From: Raineyella sp. W15-4
GTDB taxonomy: Bacteria; Actinomycetota; Actinomycetes; Propionibacteriales; Propionibacteriaceae
Direction: 5' to 3'
DNA length: 64,000 nt
Assembly (NCBI RefSeq): GCF_033170155.1
Contig: NZ_CP137079.1
Span: 620,001 to 684,000, forward strand
Shown here: piece by piece, positions 27,056-36,479 of the stretch
Numbering within the stretch: position 1 is the first letter of the stretch
How the letters are laid out: each line of letters starts with the position of its first letter
Position numbers and translations under genes: made by a program
Notes under the pieces: generated by a model
The model's database searches: none
What the model saw: only the letters and a program-made list of their open reading frames with translations
What the model was told of the DNA's origin: nothing

Positions 27056-28404
27056 TCCCGCTGGACCTCTCCCTGTTCGGTCACGACCCGGTGTGGTTGG
27101 TGATCGTCAAGGTGATCATCTGGTTCGTGTTCATCCTGTTGGCGACGATCTTCAACGTCTGGATGGAGCGACGTACGCTCGGTCGGATGCAGCAACGCAT
27201 CGGGCCGAACTTCGCCGGCCCGTTCGGCCTGATCCAGGCCCTCGGTGACGGCCTGAAGCTGCTGTTCAAGGAGGACGTGACGCCGAAGCTGGCGGACCGG
27301 TTCGTCTTCAAGCTGGCGCCGTTCATCATGACGGTGGTCGCCTTCGGCACCTTCTCGCTGATCCCGTTCGGCGGCACGGTGAAGATGTTCGGGGTGCAGA
27401 CGCAGCTGCAGCTGGTGGACACTCCTGCCGCGGTGCTGCTCTACCTGGCGCTCACCTCGATCGCCGTGTACGGCGTGGTGCTGGCCGGCTGGTCGTCCTC
27501 CTCCACATACGCCCTGCTCGGCGGCCTGCGCTCGACCGCCTCGATGATCTCGTACGAGATCGCGATGGGCCTGTCGCTGGTGTCGGTCTTCCTCTACGCG
27601 GGGACGATGTCGACCAGCGAGATCGTCCAGGCGCAGGCCCGGCCGCTGCAGTTCGGTTCAGCAGTGTGGCAGGGGTCGATGGGCTGGTACTTCCTGCTCC
27701 TCATCCCGTCGTTCATCATCTACGTAATCTCGATGTTCGCCGAGACGAACCGCCAGCCGTTCGACCTCCCGGAGGCCGAGGGTGAGCTGGGGTCGGGCTA
27801 CATGACGGAGTACTCCGGCATGACCTACGCCCTGTTCTTCCTCTCCGAGTACATCAACATGTTCCTGGTGTCCTGCGTGGCCACCACGCTGTTCATGGGT
27901 GGCTACCTGCCGATCTGGCCGTTCAACAACATCCCGGCGCTGAACAACCCGTGGCTGGGCCCGGTCTGGTTCCTGATCAAGGCCTACTGCTTCATGTTCC
28001 TGTTCATGTGGGTCCGGGCGACCGTTCCGCGGATCCGGTACGACCAGCTGATGCGGCTGGGCTGGAAGTGGCTGATCCCGATCTCCCTGGGCTGGACGAT
28101 GCTCGTCGCGGTGTTCCGCGTCGGCGTCGCCGACGGCTGGATCGGCAGCCGGGGCTTCTGGATCGCGGCGATCGTCGTCGCGGCGGTGCTGATCGCCCTG
28201 CTGCTCTTCGGCGGGCCGCGGCAGGCCGCGGAGCCGGAGCCGGAGCCGACGGCGTTCGACCCGTACGCCGGTGGCTATCCGGTCCCGCCGATGGGTGACC
28301 AGCAGGTGCCCGGCCTGGTCGACGTGGTCAGTTCGGCGGTCGACGAGCCCGCCGGTGCCGCCCTGTCCGAAACGTCCGACTCCCAGCGAAGGGCTGATTC
28401 CTGA
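27052..28404 (+). CDS. nuoH: NADH-quinone oxidoreductase subunit H
   Basis: Membrane subunit connecting the quinone chamber with the proton pumps, 450 residues and eight or nine helices. The signature [16 protein letters not shown] (residues ~37-52) forms the quinone entry loop; [13 protein letters not shown] and [22 protein letters not shown] are the conserved acidic segments. A hydrophilic C-terminal tail of ~60 residues, rich in Glu/Pro, is an actinobacterial extension. ATGA overlap with nuoG. Confidence 0.97.
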   Translation: MIPLDLSLFGHDPVWLVIVKVIIWFVFILLATIFNVWMERRTLGRMQQRIGPNFAGPFGLIQALGDGLKLLFKEDVTPKLADRFVFKLAPFIMTVVAFGTFSLIPFGGTVKMFGVQTQLQLVDTPAAVLLYLALTSIAVYGVVLAGWSSSSTYALLGGLRSTASMISYEIAMGLSLVSVFLYAGTMSTSEIVQAQARPLQFGSAVWQGSMGWYFLLLIPSFIIYVISMFAETNRQPFDLPEAEGELGSGYMTEYSGMTYALFFLSEYINMFLVSCVATTLFMGGYLPIWPFNNIPALNNPWLGPVWFLIKAYCFMFLFMWVRATVPRIRYDQLMRLGWKWLIPISLGWTMLVAVFRVGVADGWIGSRGFWIAAIVVAAVLIALLLFGGPRQAAEPEPEPTAFDPYAGGYPVPPMGDQQVPGLVDVVSSAVDEPAGAALSETSDSQRRADS

Positions 28405-29123
28405 TGGTGAATCCTGTTGCCGGGTTCGGGGTGACGTTCTCCACCCTGTTCCGCAAGACCCAGGTCAAGGGCGACCAGGCCCGGATGTACCCCGAGCGGC
28501 CGGCGATGATCATGCCGCGCTACCACGGGCGGCACCAGCTGAACCGGTGGCCCGACGGTCTGGAGAAGTGCGTCGGCTGCGAGCTGTGCGCCTGGGCCTG
28601 CCCGGCCGACGCGATCTTCGTCGAGGGCGCCGACAACACCGATGAGGAGCGCTACTCCCCGGGTGAGCGGTACGGCCGCGTCTACCAGATCAACTACCTG
28701 CGGTGCATCCTCTGCGGCTTCTGCATCGAGGCCTGTCCGACCCGGGCGCTGACGATGACGAACGAGTTCGAGCTGGCCGACACCAGCCGCGAGGCGATGA
28801 TCCTGGAGAAGGACCAGCTGCTCGCCCCGCTGCTGCCCGGCATGGAGGAGCCACCGCACCCGCGCCGGCTCGGCGACGACGAGCGGGCGTACTTCCTCGG
28901 CCTGCCCGACACCGGCGCCCGGGATCCCCGGATGCCGGAGGGCCAGCAGGACACGTACGTGGACGAGTCCGAGGCCCGCCCGGTGGGCACCCCGTGGATC
29001 CGTTCCGGGTCGGAGGTGCGCAAGGAGATGCGCAAGCAGTTCCACCCCGACTACAGCACGCCGTCGGCGCAGGACATCCGGGCCCTCGAGCCGGCGGACA
29101 AGAGCAAGGGAGCCGACCGATGA
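28404..29123 (+). CDS. nuoI: NADH-quinone oxidoreductase subunit I
   Basis: Ferredoxin-type subunit carrying clusters N6a and N6b, 239 residues. The two motifs are [16 protein letters not shown] and [16 protein letters not shown] (residues ~56-71 and ~101-116). A C-terminal arm of ~110 residues extends past the ferredoxin domain. The ATG shares its A with the nuoH stop. It is the full-length reference for the short NuoI-like protein at 49.3 kb. Confidence 0.97.
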   Translation: MVNPVAGFGVTFSTLFRKTQVKGDQARMYPERPAMIMPRYHGRHQLNRWPDGLEKCVGCELCAWACPADAIFVEGADNTDEERYSPGERYGRVYQINYLRCILCGFCIEACPTRALTMTNEFELADTSREAMILEKDQLLAPLLPGMEEPPHPRRLGDDERAYFLGLPDTGARDPRMPEGQQDTYVDESEARPVGTPWIRSGSEVRKEMRKQFHPDYSTPSAQDIRALEPADKSKGADR

Positions 29124-30037
29124 TCCCCCTGGTGACCGCACAGGCGGTGGCCTTCTGGCTGCTGGCGCCGCTGATGGTGCTGGCGGCCCTCGGCATCGTG
29201 CTGTCCCGCAAGCCGGTCCACTCGGCGCTGCTGATGGCCTTCGTGATGATCGCGCTGGCCGTGCAGTACGGTGCGCTGGACTCGCCCTTCCTGCTGGCGG
29301 TGCAGATCATCGTCTACACCGGCGCGATCATGATGCTGTTCCTCTTCGTGGTGATGCTGGTCGGTGTCGACACCACCGACTCGATCGTCGAGACGATCAA
29401 GGGGCAGCGGGTGCTGGCGGCGCTGGCCGCGATCGCCCTGCTGGTGCTGGTCATCGTCGGCGTCGGCAACGCCGTCAGCGGCACGCCGCGCGGCCTGGCC
29501 GACGCGAACTCGCTGGGCAACGCCCAGGGCATCGCCTACCTGCTGTTCAACCGCTACGTGCTGGTGCTGGAGGCGTCGGCCGCCCTGCTGCTGATCGCCA
29601 CCATCGGCGCGATGGTGCTCGCCCACCGGGAGCGGACCACGCCGAAGAAGTCCCAGGCCGAACAGTCCCAGGAGCGGATGCAGGCGTACGCCCGCACCGG
29701 TGCCCACCCCGGTGGGCTGCCATCCTCCGGGGTCTTCGCCCGGCACAACGGTGTCGACGCCCCGGCCCTGCTGCCGGACGGGTCGGTCGCCGAGCCGTCG
29801 GTGTCGCGGACCCTGAAGCTGCGCGGTGTGATGCTCCAGGGCGATCACCTGGCCGACCCGGTGCGGGAGAGCCTCGGCGAGATCGCGCCCGGCTCCGACG
29901 ACGCCGTCGGCGGGCGGACCGTCGCACAGGCGCACGCCGATGATCTCGAGGAGGCGCGCGCCGAGCGCGAGCAGCTGGAGGCCGCCACGGTGGCGGGCGC
30001 CGGGACCGAGTCCGCGGAGGGAACCGAAGAACGATGA
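29120..30037 (+). CDS. nuoJ: NADH-quinone oxidoreductase subunit J
   Basis: Membrane subunit with five helices within the first ~165 of 305 residues; [19 protein letters not shown] (helix 3) with its pi-bulge region is the family hallmark. The remaining ~130 residues are hydrophilic and acidic, longer than in proteobacterial NuoJ. The ATG overlaps the nuoI stop; the reading frame upstream of it is shadow. Confidence 0.95.
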   Translation: MIPLVTAQAVAFWLLAPLMVLAALGIVLSRKPVHSALLMAFVMIALAVQYGALDSPFLLAVQIIVYTGAIMMLFLFVVMLVGVDTTDSIVETIKGQRVLAALAAIALLVLVIVGVGNAVSGTPRGLADANSLGNAQGIAYLLFNRYVLVLEASAALLLIATIGAMVLAHRERTTPKKSQAEQSQERMQAYARTGAHPGGLPSSGVFARHNGVDAPALLPDGSVAEPSVSRTLKLRGVMLQGDHLADPVRESLGEIAPGSDDAVGGRTVAQAHADDLEEARAEREQLEAATVAGAGTESAEGTEER

Positions 30038-30333
30038 GTCCGAACAACTACCTCATCCTGGCGGCGCTGCTGTTCGTCATCGGCGCCTCCGGCGTGATGT
30101 TGCGGCGCAACGCGATCGTCGCGTTCATGTCGATCGAGCTGATGCTGAACAGTGCCAACCTGCTGCTGGTCACCTTCTCCCACTACTGGGGGGTCCTGGA
30201 CGGTCAGGTCGGTGCCCTGTTCGTGATGGTGGTCGCGGCCTGTGAGGTCGTGGTCGGCCTCGCGATCATCGTGTCCATATTCCGTACGCGTCGCTCGGCC
30301 TCGGTCGATGACGCCAACCTGCTGAAGTTCTGA
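30034..30333 (+). CDS. nuoK: NADH-quinone oxidoreductase subunit K
   Basis: 99-residue MrpC-like membrane subunit with three helices. [17 protein letters not shown] (residues ~35-51) and [17 protein letters not shown] contain the two conserved membrane glutamates of the proton path. Overlaps nuoJ by ATGA. Confidence 0.96.
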   Translation: MSPNNYLILAALLFVIGASGVMLRRNAIVAFMSIELMLNSANLLLVTFSHYWGVLDGQVGALFVMVVAACEVVVGLAIIVSIFRTRRSASVDDANLLKF

Positions 30334-30344
30334 GGGGCGCGCCG

Positions 30345-32252
30345 ATGATTCCGCTTGAACTGACCGCCTCGGTCCCGGCCGAGGGAATGTTCACCTGGGG
30401 CTGGACGATGATCGCCGCGCCCGCGCTCGGTGCCCTGCTGCTGCTCGTCCTCGGTCGGCTCACCGACCGCTGGGGCCACTACCTGGCCACCCTGATGCCG
30501 ATCTGGTCGTTCGCGATCGCCTCGACGCTGTTCGTCGGGCTGCTCACCCGGCCGGGGGACCAGCGGGTGGTCAGTGCCCCGCTGTACGAGTGGATCAGCG
30601 CCGGCCCATGGACGGCGAGCTTCGGGCTGCGGATCGACCCGCTGTCGATCCTGTTCGCCCTGCTGGTCACCGGGGTCGGCTCGCTGATCCACATCTACTC
30701 GATCGGCTACATGGCGCACGACCCGAACCGACGCCGCTTCTTCGCCTACCTGAACCTGTTCATCACCGCGATGCTGATCCTGGTGCTGGCGGACAACTAC
30801 CTGCTGCTGTTCATGGGCTGGGAGGGTGTCGGCCTGTCGTCCTACCTGCTGATCGGCTTCTGGCAGGAGCGGCCGAGTGCCGCGAAGGCGGCCACCAAGG
30901 CGTTCGTGATGAACCGCGTCGGTGACGTCGGGATGTCCATCGCGCTGATCCTGATGATCGCCCTGTTCGGCTCCACCTCGTACGACGTGGTCAACGCCGG
31001 GGCGCCGCAGATGACCACTCCGATCGCCACCCTGCTGGGCATCCTGCTGTTGGTCGGCGCCTGCGCCAAGTCGGCCCAGGTGCCGCTGCAGGCCTGGCTG
31101 CTCGACGCGATGGAGGGCCCGACCCCGGTCTCCGCGCTGATCCACGCCGCGACGATGGTCACCGCCGGTGTCTACCTGGTGGTCCGCTCCGGCTCGATCT
31201 ACGCGATGTCCGAGGCCGCCTCCACCGTGGTGGTGATCGTCGGCACCGTCACCCTGCTCGCCGGTGCCTGGATCGGCTCGGCCAAGGACGACATCAAGAA
31301 GGTGCTGGCCGGCTCGACCATGTCGCAGATCGGCTACATGATGCTCGCCGCCGGGATCGGCCCGGCCGGGTACGTGTTCGCGATCTTCCACCTGCTGACC
31401 CACGGCTTCTTCAAGGCCAACATGTTCCTCGGCGCCGGCTCGATCATGCACGGCATGAACGACGACGTGAACATGCGCCACTACGGCGGCCTGGCCCGCG
31501 CCATGCGGATCACCTTCATCACCTTCGCGATGGGCTACCTGGCGATCATCGGCTTCCCGTTCTTCGCCGGCTTCTATTCGAAGGACCACATCATCGAGGC
31601 GGCGTTCGAGCACAACGTGATCATCGGCATCCTGGCGCTGGTCGGCGCCGGGGTCACCGGCTTCTACATGACCCGGCTGATGATGATGACCTTCTTCGGC
31701 GAGAAGCGCTGGCGTGCCGACCAGCACCCGCACGAGTCCCCGGCGGTGATGTGGGTGCCGCTGGTGATCCTTGCGGCGATGTCGGTGTTCGGCGGCTTCG
31801 AGTTCAACAACTGGATCGGCCGCTTCCTGGCCCCCGCGGTGAACGGTGTGCCGGAGGTCCCGGGGCTGTTCCACTTCAGCCCGATCGCCGTCATCACCCT
31901 GCTGGTGGTGGCCGCGGGGGTGGCCCTCGGCTGGTGGCTGTACCGCGGTGACATCCCCGACGAGGCGCCGCAGAACGTGTCGGTGGTGACCCGGATCGGC
32001 CGCAACGACCTCTACCAGGACACCATCAACGCCGCGGCCTTCACCAACACCGGCAACGGCGTGGTGACGGGCGTGGTCGCGGTCGACGACCACGCGATCG
32101 ACGCGGTCGCCAACGGTACCGGGACCGCCTTCGCGGGGGTCGGCCAGCTCTTCAAGCGGGTCCAGACCGGCTATGTCCGTTCGTACGCGCTGACGATGGT
32201 GGCGGGCTCCGTCCTCATCGCCGTCGTGCTGATCCTGGGCCGGCTGGCCTGA
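30345..32252 (+). CDS. nuoL: NADH-quinone oxidoreductase subunit L
   Basis: Distal proton-pumping subunit, MrpA-like, 635 residues with about 15 helices. The key glutamate lies in FMGWEGVGLSSYLLIGFW (Glu ~160), the lysine/histidine segment in EGPTPVSALIHAATMVTAGVY, and the broken helix 12 in HGFFKANMFLGAGSIMHG. The C-terminal part provides the lateral helix and anchoring helix. It starts 11 nt after nuoK. Confidence 0.97.
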   Translation: MIPLELTASVPAEGMFTWGWTMIAAPALGALLLLVLGRLTDRWGHYLATLMPIWSFAIASTLFVGLLTRPGDQRVVSAPLYEWISAGPWTASFGLRIDPLSILFALLVTGVGSLIHIYSIGYMAHDPNRRRFFAYLNLFITAMLILVLADNYLLLFMGWEGVGLSSYLLIGFWQERPSAAKAATKAFVMNRVGDVGMSIALILMIALFGSTSYDVVNAGAPQMTTPIATLLGILLLVGACAKSAQVPLQAWLLDAMEGPTPVSALIHAATMVTAGVYLVVRSGSIYAMSEAASTVVVIVGTVTLLAGAWIGSAKDDIKKVLAGSTMSQIGYMMLAAGIGPAGYVFAIFHLLTHGFFKANMFLGAGSIMHGMNDDVNMRHYGGLARAMRITFITFAMGYLAIIGFPFFAGFYSKDHIIEAAFEHNVIIGILALVGAGVTGFYMTRLMMMTFFGEKRWRADQHPHESPAVMWVPLVILAAMSVFGGFEFNNWIGRFLAPAVNGVPEVPGLFHFSPIAVITLLVVAAGVALGWWLYRGDIPDEAPQNVSVVTRIGRNDLYQDTINAAAFTNTGNGVVTGVVAVDDHAIDAVANGTGTAFAGVGQLFKRVQTGYVRSYALTMVAGSVLIAVVLILGRLA

Positions 32253-32268
32253 CGGGAGGAGAAATCAC

Positions 32269-33813
32269 ATGACGACGTTCCCCTGGCTCACCGTGCTCGC
32301 GGTGCTGCCGCTGATCGGTGCGCTCGCACTGGTCTTCATCAAGGGCTCGCTGGCGCGTACGGTCGGGCTCGCCTTCTCACTGGTGACGCTGGTCGTCGCG
32401 ATCGGGGTCGCGATCGGCTTCGACCCCGGCGCGGGTCTGCAGTATGTCGAGCAGCAGTCCTGGATCCCCGCCATCGGCGCCTCCTACTCGCTGGGCGTCG
32501 ACGGGATGGGCCTGCTGATGGTCCTGCTGACGACGATCCTGGTGCCGGTGGTGCTGATCGCGGTCTGGGACGATCCCGACGCCAATGAGGGCCGCTGGAC
32601 CTCACAGACCTTCTTCGGCCTGGCGCTGCTGCTCGAGGGCCTGTCGCTGTATGTCTTCCTGGCCACCGACGTGCTGCTCTTCTACCTCTTCTTCGAGGCC
32701 ACCCTGATCCCGATGTACTTCCTGATCGGGGGCTTCGGCGGGCAGAAGCGCAACGCCGCGGCGATGAAGTTCCTGCTGTTCTCGCTGGCCGGCGGACTGG
32801 TGATGCTGGTCGCGGTGATCGGCATCTACGCGGTCACCGCCGGGCTCGGCCAGCCCACGTACGCCCTGCAGTCGCTGCAGCCGGCCGCCGCCGCGGGGCT
32901 GTTCGACACCCCGGTCGGCAAGTGGCTCTTCACCGGGTTCTTCATCGCCTTCGCGATCAAGGCGCCGATGGTGCCGGTGCACACCTGGTTGGCCGACGCC
33001 GCGGAGGCATCCCACCCGGGCAGCGCCACCCTGATGGTCTCGGTGCTGGACAAGATCGGCACCTTCGGCATGCTGCGGTTCTGCCTGGGCCTGTTCCCGC
33101 AGGCCAGCGTGTGGGCGACGCCGCTGGTGCTGGTGCTGGCGCTGATCTCGATCGTCTACGGTGCGGTCGCCGCGATCGGGCAGCGGAACCTGATGCGGTT
33201 CGTGGCGTTCACCTCGGTGAGCCACTTCGGCTTCATGGTGATGGGCATCTTCGCGATGACCACCTCCGGCATCGCCGGCTCGATCTTCTACATGTTCAAC
33301 CACGGGCTGTCCACCGCGGCGCTGTTCCTGGTCGTCGGCTACCTGATCAAGCGGCGCGGCTCGGCCGACATCGCCGCCTTCGGCGGGGTGCAGAAGGTCG
33401 CCCCGGTGATGGCCGGTTTCCTGCTGATCTCCGGTCTGTCGGCGCTCGCCCTGCCCGGCCTGTCGAGCTTCGTCTCGGAGTTCATGGTGCTCGCCGGCAC
33501 GTTCGCCAAGTACCGCTGGATCGCCGCCCTGGCCGCCTCCGCCCTGCTGCTGTCCGCGATCTACGTGATGGCGGTCTACCAGCGCACGATGACCGGGCCG
33601 GTGACCGACCAGGTGACCCGTACGGTCCACGCCGACCTCACCCTGCGCGAGCGGGTGGCCGTCGTCCCGCTGCTCGCGATCATCCTCGTGCTCGGTTTCT
33701 TCCCGCGTCCTGCCCTGCAGCTGGCTGAGCCCCAAGGGGCCCAGACGGTCGCCGCGATGCAGGCCGTCGGGATCTCCGAACCCCAGCCGCAGATCCCGGA
33801 GGGCAAGAACTGA
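32269..33813 (+). CDS. nuoM: NADH-quinone oxidoreductase subunit M
   Basis: Proton-pumping antiporter-like subunit of 514 residues, ~14 helices. FFEATLIPMYFLIGGFGG holds the conserved glutamate, KAPMVPVHTWLADAAEASHPGSA the helix 7 lysine region, and FNHGLSTAALFLVVGYL the helix 12 break. GGGAGGAG lies ~8 nt before the ATG, the strongest ribosome site in the operon, perhaps needed because it is not coupled to nuoL. Confidence 0.97.
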   Translation: MTTFPWLTVLAVLPLIGALALVFIKGSLARTVGLAFSLVTLVVAIGVAIGFDPGAGLQYVEQQSWIPAIGASYSLGVDGMGLLMVLLTTILVPVVLIAVWDDPDANEGRWTSQTFFGLALLLEGLSLYVFLATDVLLFYLFFEATLIPMYFLIGGFGGQKRNAAAMKFLLFSLAGGLVMLVAVIGIYAVTAGLGQPTYALQSLQPAAAAGLFDTPVGKWLFTGFFIAFAIKAPMVPVHTWLADAAEASHPGSATLMVSVLDKIGTFGMLRFCLGLFPQASVWATPLVLVLALISIVYGAVAAIGQRNLMRFVAFTSVSHFGFMVMGIFAMTTSGIAGSIFYMFNHGLSTAALFLVVGYLIKRRGSADIAAFGGVQKVAPVMAGFLLISGLSALALPGLSSFVSEFMVLAGTFAKYRWIAALAASALLLSAIYVMAVYQRTMTGPVTDQVTRTVHADLTLRERVAVVPLLAIILVLGFFPRPALQLAEPQGAQTVAAMQAVGISEPQPQIPEGKN

Positions 33814-35390
33814 TGAACACCAGCATCGACTACGCGGGGCTGCTGACCGCGATCCTTCCCGTCGTGATCGTCTTTGCCGGCGCCTCGCTGAGCCTGCTGG
33901 CCGAGGCGGTCCTGCCCCGGCGGGCCCGGTGGGGGACCCAGCTGGCGTTGTCGCTGGTCGTCCTGGCGGTGGCCTTCGGCTCTTCGATCGCCATGTACGG
34001 CTCGTCCTCGGCACTGGCCCAGGACCAGACCGCGATGGTGATGGTCGACCGGCCGGCGCTCGGGCTGTGGATGCTCCTCACCGTCTTCGGGGTGCTGTCG
34101 GTCCTGCTGTTCGCCGAGCGTGAGGTGTACGGCGGGGTCAGCGCCTTCACCCCGTCCGGTGCGGCGATCCCCGGATCACTCGACGAGAAGGCCGCCGGCG
34201 AGGCGCGCCACGAGCACAGCGAGGTCTTCACCCTGCTGCTGTTCTCGCTGACCGGCATGATGCTGTTCCTCGCCGCCGACGACCTGATGATGATGTTCGT
34301 CGCGCTGGAGATCATGTCGCTGCCGCTCTACCTGCTCTCCGGGCTGGCCCGCCGGCGCCGGCTGCTCAGCCAGGAGGCGGCGCTGAAGTACTTCCTGCTC
34401 GGCGCACTGTCCTCGGCGTTCTTCCTCTTCGGCATCGCCCTGGTCTTCGCCTACGCCGGGTCCTTCCAGCTGGCGGTGATCGACGCCTCGATCGGCCAGA
34501 GCACCCTGTCCGAGGGCGTACTGATCTCCGGGCTGCTGCTGATGCTCGTCGGCCTGCTGTTCAAGGTCGGCATCGTGCCGTTCGCCAGCTGGGTCCCGGA
34601 CGTCTACACCGGCGCCCCCACCCCGGTCACCGCGTTCATGGCGGTCTGCACCAAGATCGCCGCCGTCGGCGGTCTGCTGCGGGTGCTGTACGTGGCCCTC
34701 GGCGCGGAGCGCTGGAACTGGCAGCCGGTCCTCGCGGTGCTGGCGATCCTCACCATGCTGATCGGTGCCGTCGTCGGTCTGGCCCAGACCGACATCAAGC
34801 GGCTGCTGGCGTACTCCTCGATCACCCACGCCGGCTACCTCCTGGTCGCCGTCGCCGCTGCCGCCCAGGCGGCCAACGGGGTCAGCGGGCTGACCTCGGT
34901 GTCGGCCACCTCGTTCTACCTGCTGACGTACGGCGTGGCGACCATCCCGGCCTTTGCGATGATCACCATGGTGCGGGACAACGGCGCCGAGGTGACCCAG
35001 CTGTCCGGCTGGGCGGGGATCGGGAAGAAGAACCCGGTGTTCGCCACGGTGATGGCGGTGTTCATGCTGAGCTTCGCCGGCATCCCGCTGACCGCCGGTT
35101 TCATCGGCAAGTGGGCCGTCTTCGCCACCGCGCTGGAGGCCGGCTGGGGCTGGCTCGCGGTGGTCGGCGTGCTGCTCAGCCTGGTGGCCGCGGTCTACTA
35201 CCTGCGGGTGATCGCGATCATGTTCTTCCGCGAGCCGGTCGACGGGCCGGAGGTCACCGACACCTCGGCCGCGACGCTGATCGTGGTGGTGCTCGGCCTG
35301 GTCGCCACCGTGGTGCTGGGCATCGTTCCCGGGCCGGCGATGGGCTTCTTCCAGAATGCGAGTGAATTCCTTCGTCTGGGTATGATGTGA
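33813..35390 (+). CDS. nuoN: NADH-quinone oxidoreductase subunit N
   Basis: Third antiporter-like subunit, 525 residues. FVALEIMSLPLYLLSGLAR has the conserved glutamate, ALKYFLLGALSSAFFLFG and GIVPFASWVPDVYTGAPTPVTAFMAVCTK the lysine-bearing helices. An inserted hydrophilic loop of ~40 residues (about 105-145) separates early helices. Start overlaps nuoM stop by one base; its own stop overlaps the GTG of the polyprenyl synthase gene. Confidence 0.96.
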   Translation: MNTSIDYAGLLTAILPVVIVFAGASLSLLAEAVLPRRARWGTQLALSLVVLAVAFGSSIAMYGSSSALAQDQTAMVMVDRPALGLWMLLTVFGVLSVLLFAEREVYGGVSAFTPSGAAIPGSLDEKAAGEARHEHSEVFTLLLFSLTGMMLFLAADDLMMMFVALEIMSLPLYLLSGLARRRRLLSQEAALKYFLLGALSSAFFLFGIALVFAYAGSFQLAVIDASIGQSTLSEGVLISGLLLMLVGLLFKVGIVPFASWVPDVYTGAPTPVTAFMAVCTKIAAVGGLLRVLYVALGAERWNWQPVLAVLAILTMLIGAVVGLAQTDIKRLLAYSSITHAGYLLVAVAAAAQAANGVSGLTSVSATSFYLLTYGVATIPAFAMITMVRDNGAEVTQLSGWAGIGKKNPVFATVMAVFMLSFAGIPLTAGFIGKWAVFATALEAGWGWLAVVGVLLSLVAAVYYLRVIAIMFFREPVDGPEVTDTSAATLIVVVLGLVATVVLGIVPGPAMGFFQNASEFLRLGMM

Positions 35391-36382
35391 GCCTTGTGAC
35401 CCCCATCTCAGCCCCGCAGACCCGGGATGCCTTCGAAGCGTACGTGCGGGAGCGGCTCGATGCGATCGAGACCGCTCTCGCGGCCGCTGCGACCGGCTCG
35501 ATGCCGTTCGTCACCGAAGCCGCCCGGCACATCATCTCCGCCGGCGGGAAGCGGTTCCGGCCGCTGCTGGTCGTCCTCACCTCGGCGCTGGGCACGCCGC
35601 GGTCCGCGGAGGACCTGACCCGGGCCGCGTTGGTGATGGAACTGACCCACGTCGCCAGCCTCTACCACGACGACGTGATGGACGAGGCGGAGATCCGGCG
35701 TGGGGCCCCCAGCGCGAACAGCATCTGGGACAACAGCGTCGCCATTCTCGTCGGCGACTACCTCTTCGCCAGGGCCTCGGACATCGTCGCCGACCTCGGC
35801 GTCGACTTCGTCCGGCTGCAGGCCCGGACCTTCTCCCGGCTGGTGCAGGGGCAGATCGCCGAGACGGTCGGCCCCGCCGAGGGACAGGACGCGGTGGGTG
35901 CCTACCTCGACGTGGTCGCCGACAAGACCGGGTCGCTGATCGCCTCCTCGGCGATGTTCGGCGGCATGGTGGCCGGCCTGCCGGCCGAGCAGGTGGCGGC
36001 CCTGGCCGGATTCGGCGAGGAGCTGGGCGTGGTCTTCCAGCTCAGCGACGACATCATCGACATCACCTCCGACAGCACCGGCAAGACCCCCGGCACCGAC
36101 CTGCGTGAGGGCGTGCCGACCCTGCCGACCCTGATGCTCGCCGACTACCGGGACGAGGAGTCCCGCGACCTGCTCCGGCTGGTCCGCGGCGACCTGTCCG
36201 ACGACGGCGCGCTCACCGAGGCGTTGCGCCGGCTGCGGGGGCATGCGGTGATCGACCGGGCCCGCGAGGAGGTCGCCCGCCGTGCCGAGATCGCCCGGGG
36301 GCACCTCGCCGGGCTGCCGGCCGGGATGGCCAAGGATGCGCTGAGTGAGCTCTGCGACACCGTGGTGACTCGCTCGGCCTGA
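35387..36382 (+). CDS. Trans-polyprenyl diphosphate synthase
   Basis: Cytosolic chain-elongating prenyltransferase, 331 residues, condensing isopentenyl diphosphate onto allylic diphosphates. The first Asp-rich motif is LYHDDVMDEAEIRRG (residues ~89-103) and the second FQLSDDIIDITSD (residues ~215-227); GGKRFRPLLVVL marks the substrate pocket. HepT/IspB-type synthases make the long side chain for quinones, so this probably supplies the menaquinone tail to MenA. The GTG at 35387 overlaps the nuoN stop (GTGA), which means it is translationally coupled to Complex I; a second GTG three codons later is possible. Chain length cannot be read confidently. Confidence 0.9.
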   Translation: MSLVTPISAPQTRDAFEAYVRERLDAIETALAAAATGSMPFVTEAARHIISAGGKRFRPLLVVLTSALGTPRSAEDLTRAALVMELTHVASLYHDDVMDEAEIRRGAPSANSIWDNSVAILVGDYLFARASDIVADLGVDFVRLQARTFSRLVQGQIAETVGPAEGQDAVGAYLDVVADKTGSLIASSAMFGGMVAGLPAEQVAALAGFGEELGVVFQLSDDIIDITSDSTGKTPGTDLREGVPTLPTLMLADYRDEESRDLLRLVRGDLSDDGALTEALRRLRGHAVIDRAREEVARRAEIARGHLAGLPAGMAKDALSELCDTVVTRSA

Positions 36383-36400
36383 GTCCTCCGGGAGCCCTTC

Positions 36401-36421
36401 GGCCGGGTCCGGGTTCCGGCC
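36401..36421 (+). terminator. Weak hairpin after the nuo-polyprenyl synthase operon
   Basis: GGCCGG and CCGGCC flank a 9-nt loop; no T-run follows. It lies just before the cbiM operator and may be a termination or processing site. Confidence 0.3.
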
Positions 36422-36428
36422 CGCGAGA

Positions 36429-36452
36429 ATATCTGAGCACTCGTTCACATAT
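36429..36452. promoter_or_regulatory. ArsR/SmtB-type operator upstream of cbiM
   Basis: Imperfect inverted repeat: ATATCTGAGC, 4 nt, GTTCACATAT (8 of 10 positions pair). Layout and sequence resemble the ATAT-TGAAC-type sites of NmtR/KmtR/SmtB-family repressors. It overlaps the -35 of the cbiM promoter. The ArsR-family gene at the end of the operon is the likely binder. Confidence 0.6.
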
Positions 36453-36473
36453 CAGTGCCGATCGGGATAGTCT
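36444..36473 (+). promoter_or_regulatory. cbiM operon promoter, leaderless
   Basis: TTCACA (36444-36449), 18 nt, TAGTCT (36468-36473), then CACGCC (6 nt) and ATG 36480. The -35 is inside the inverted repeat. Confidence 0.6.
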
Positions 36474-36479
36474 CACGCC

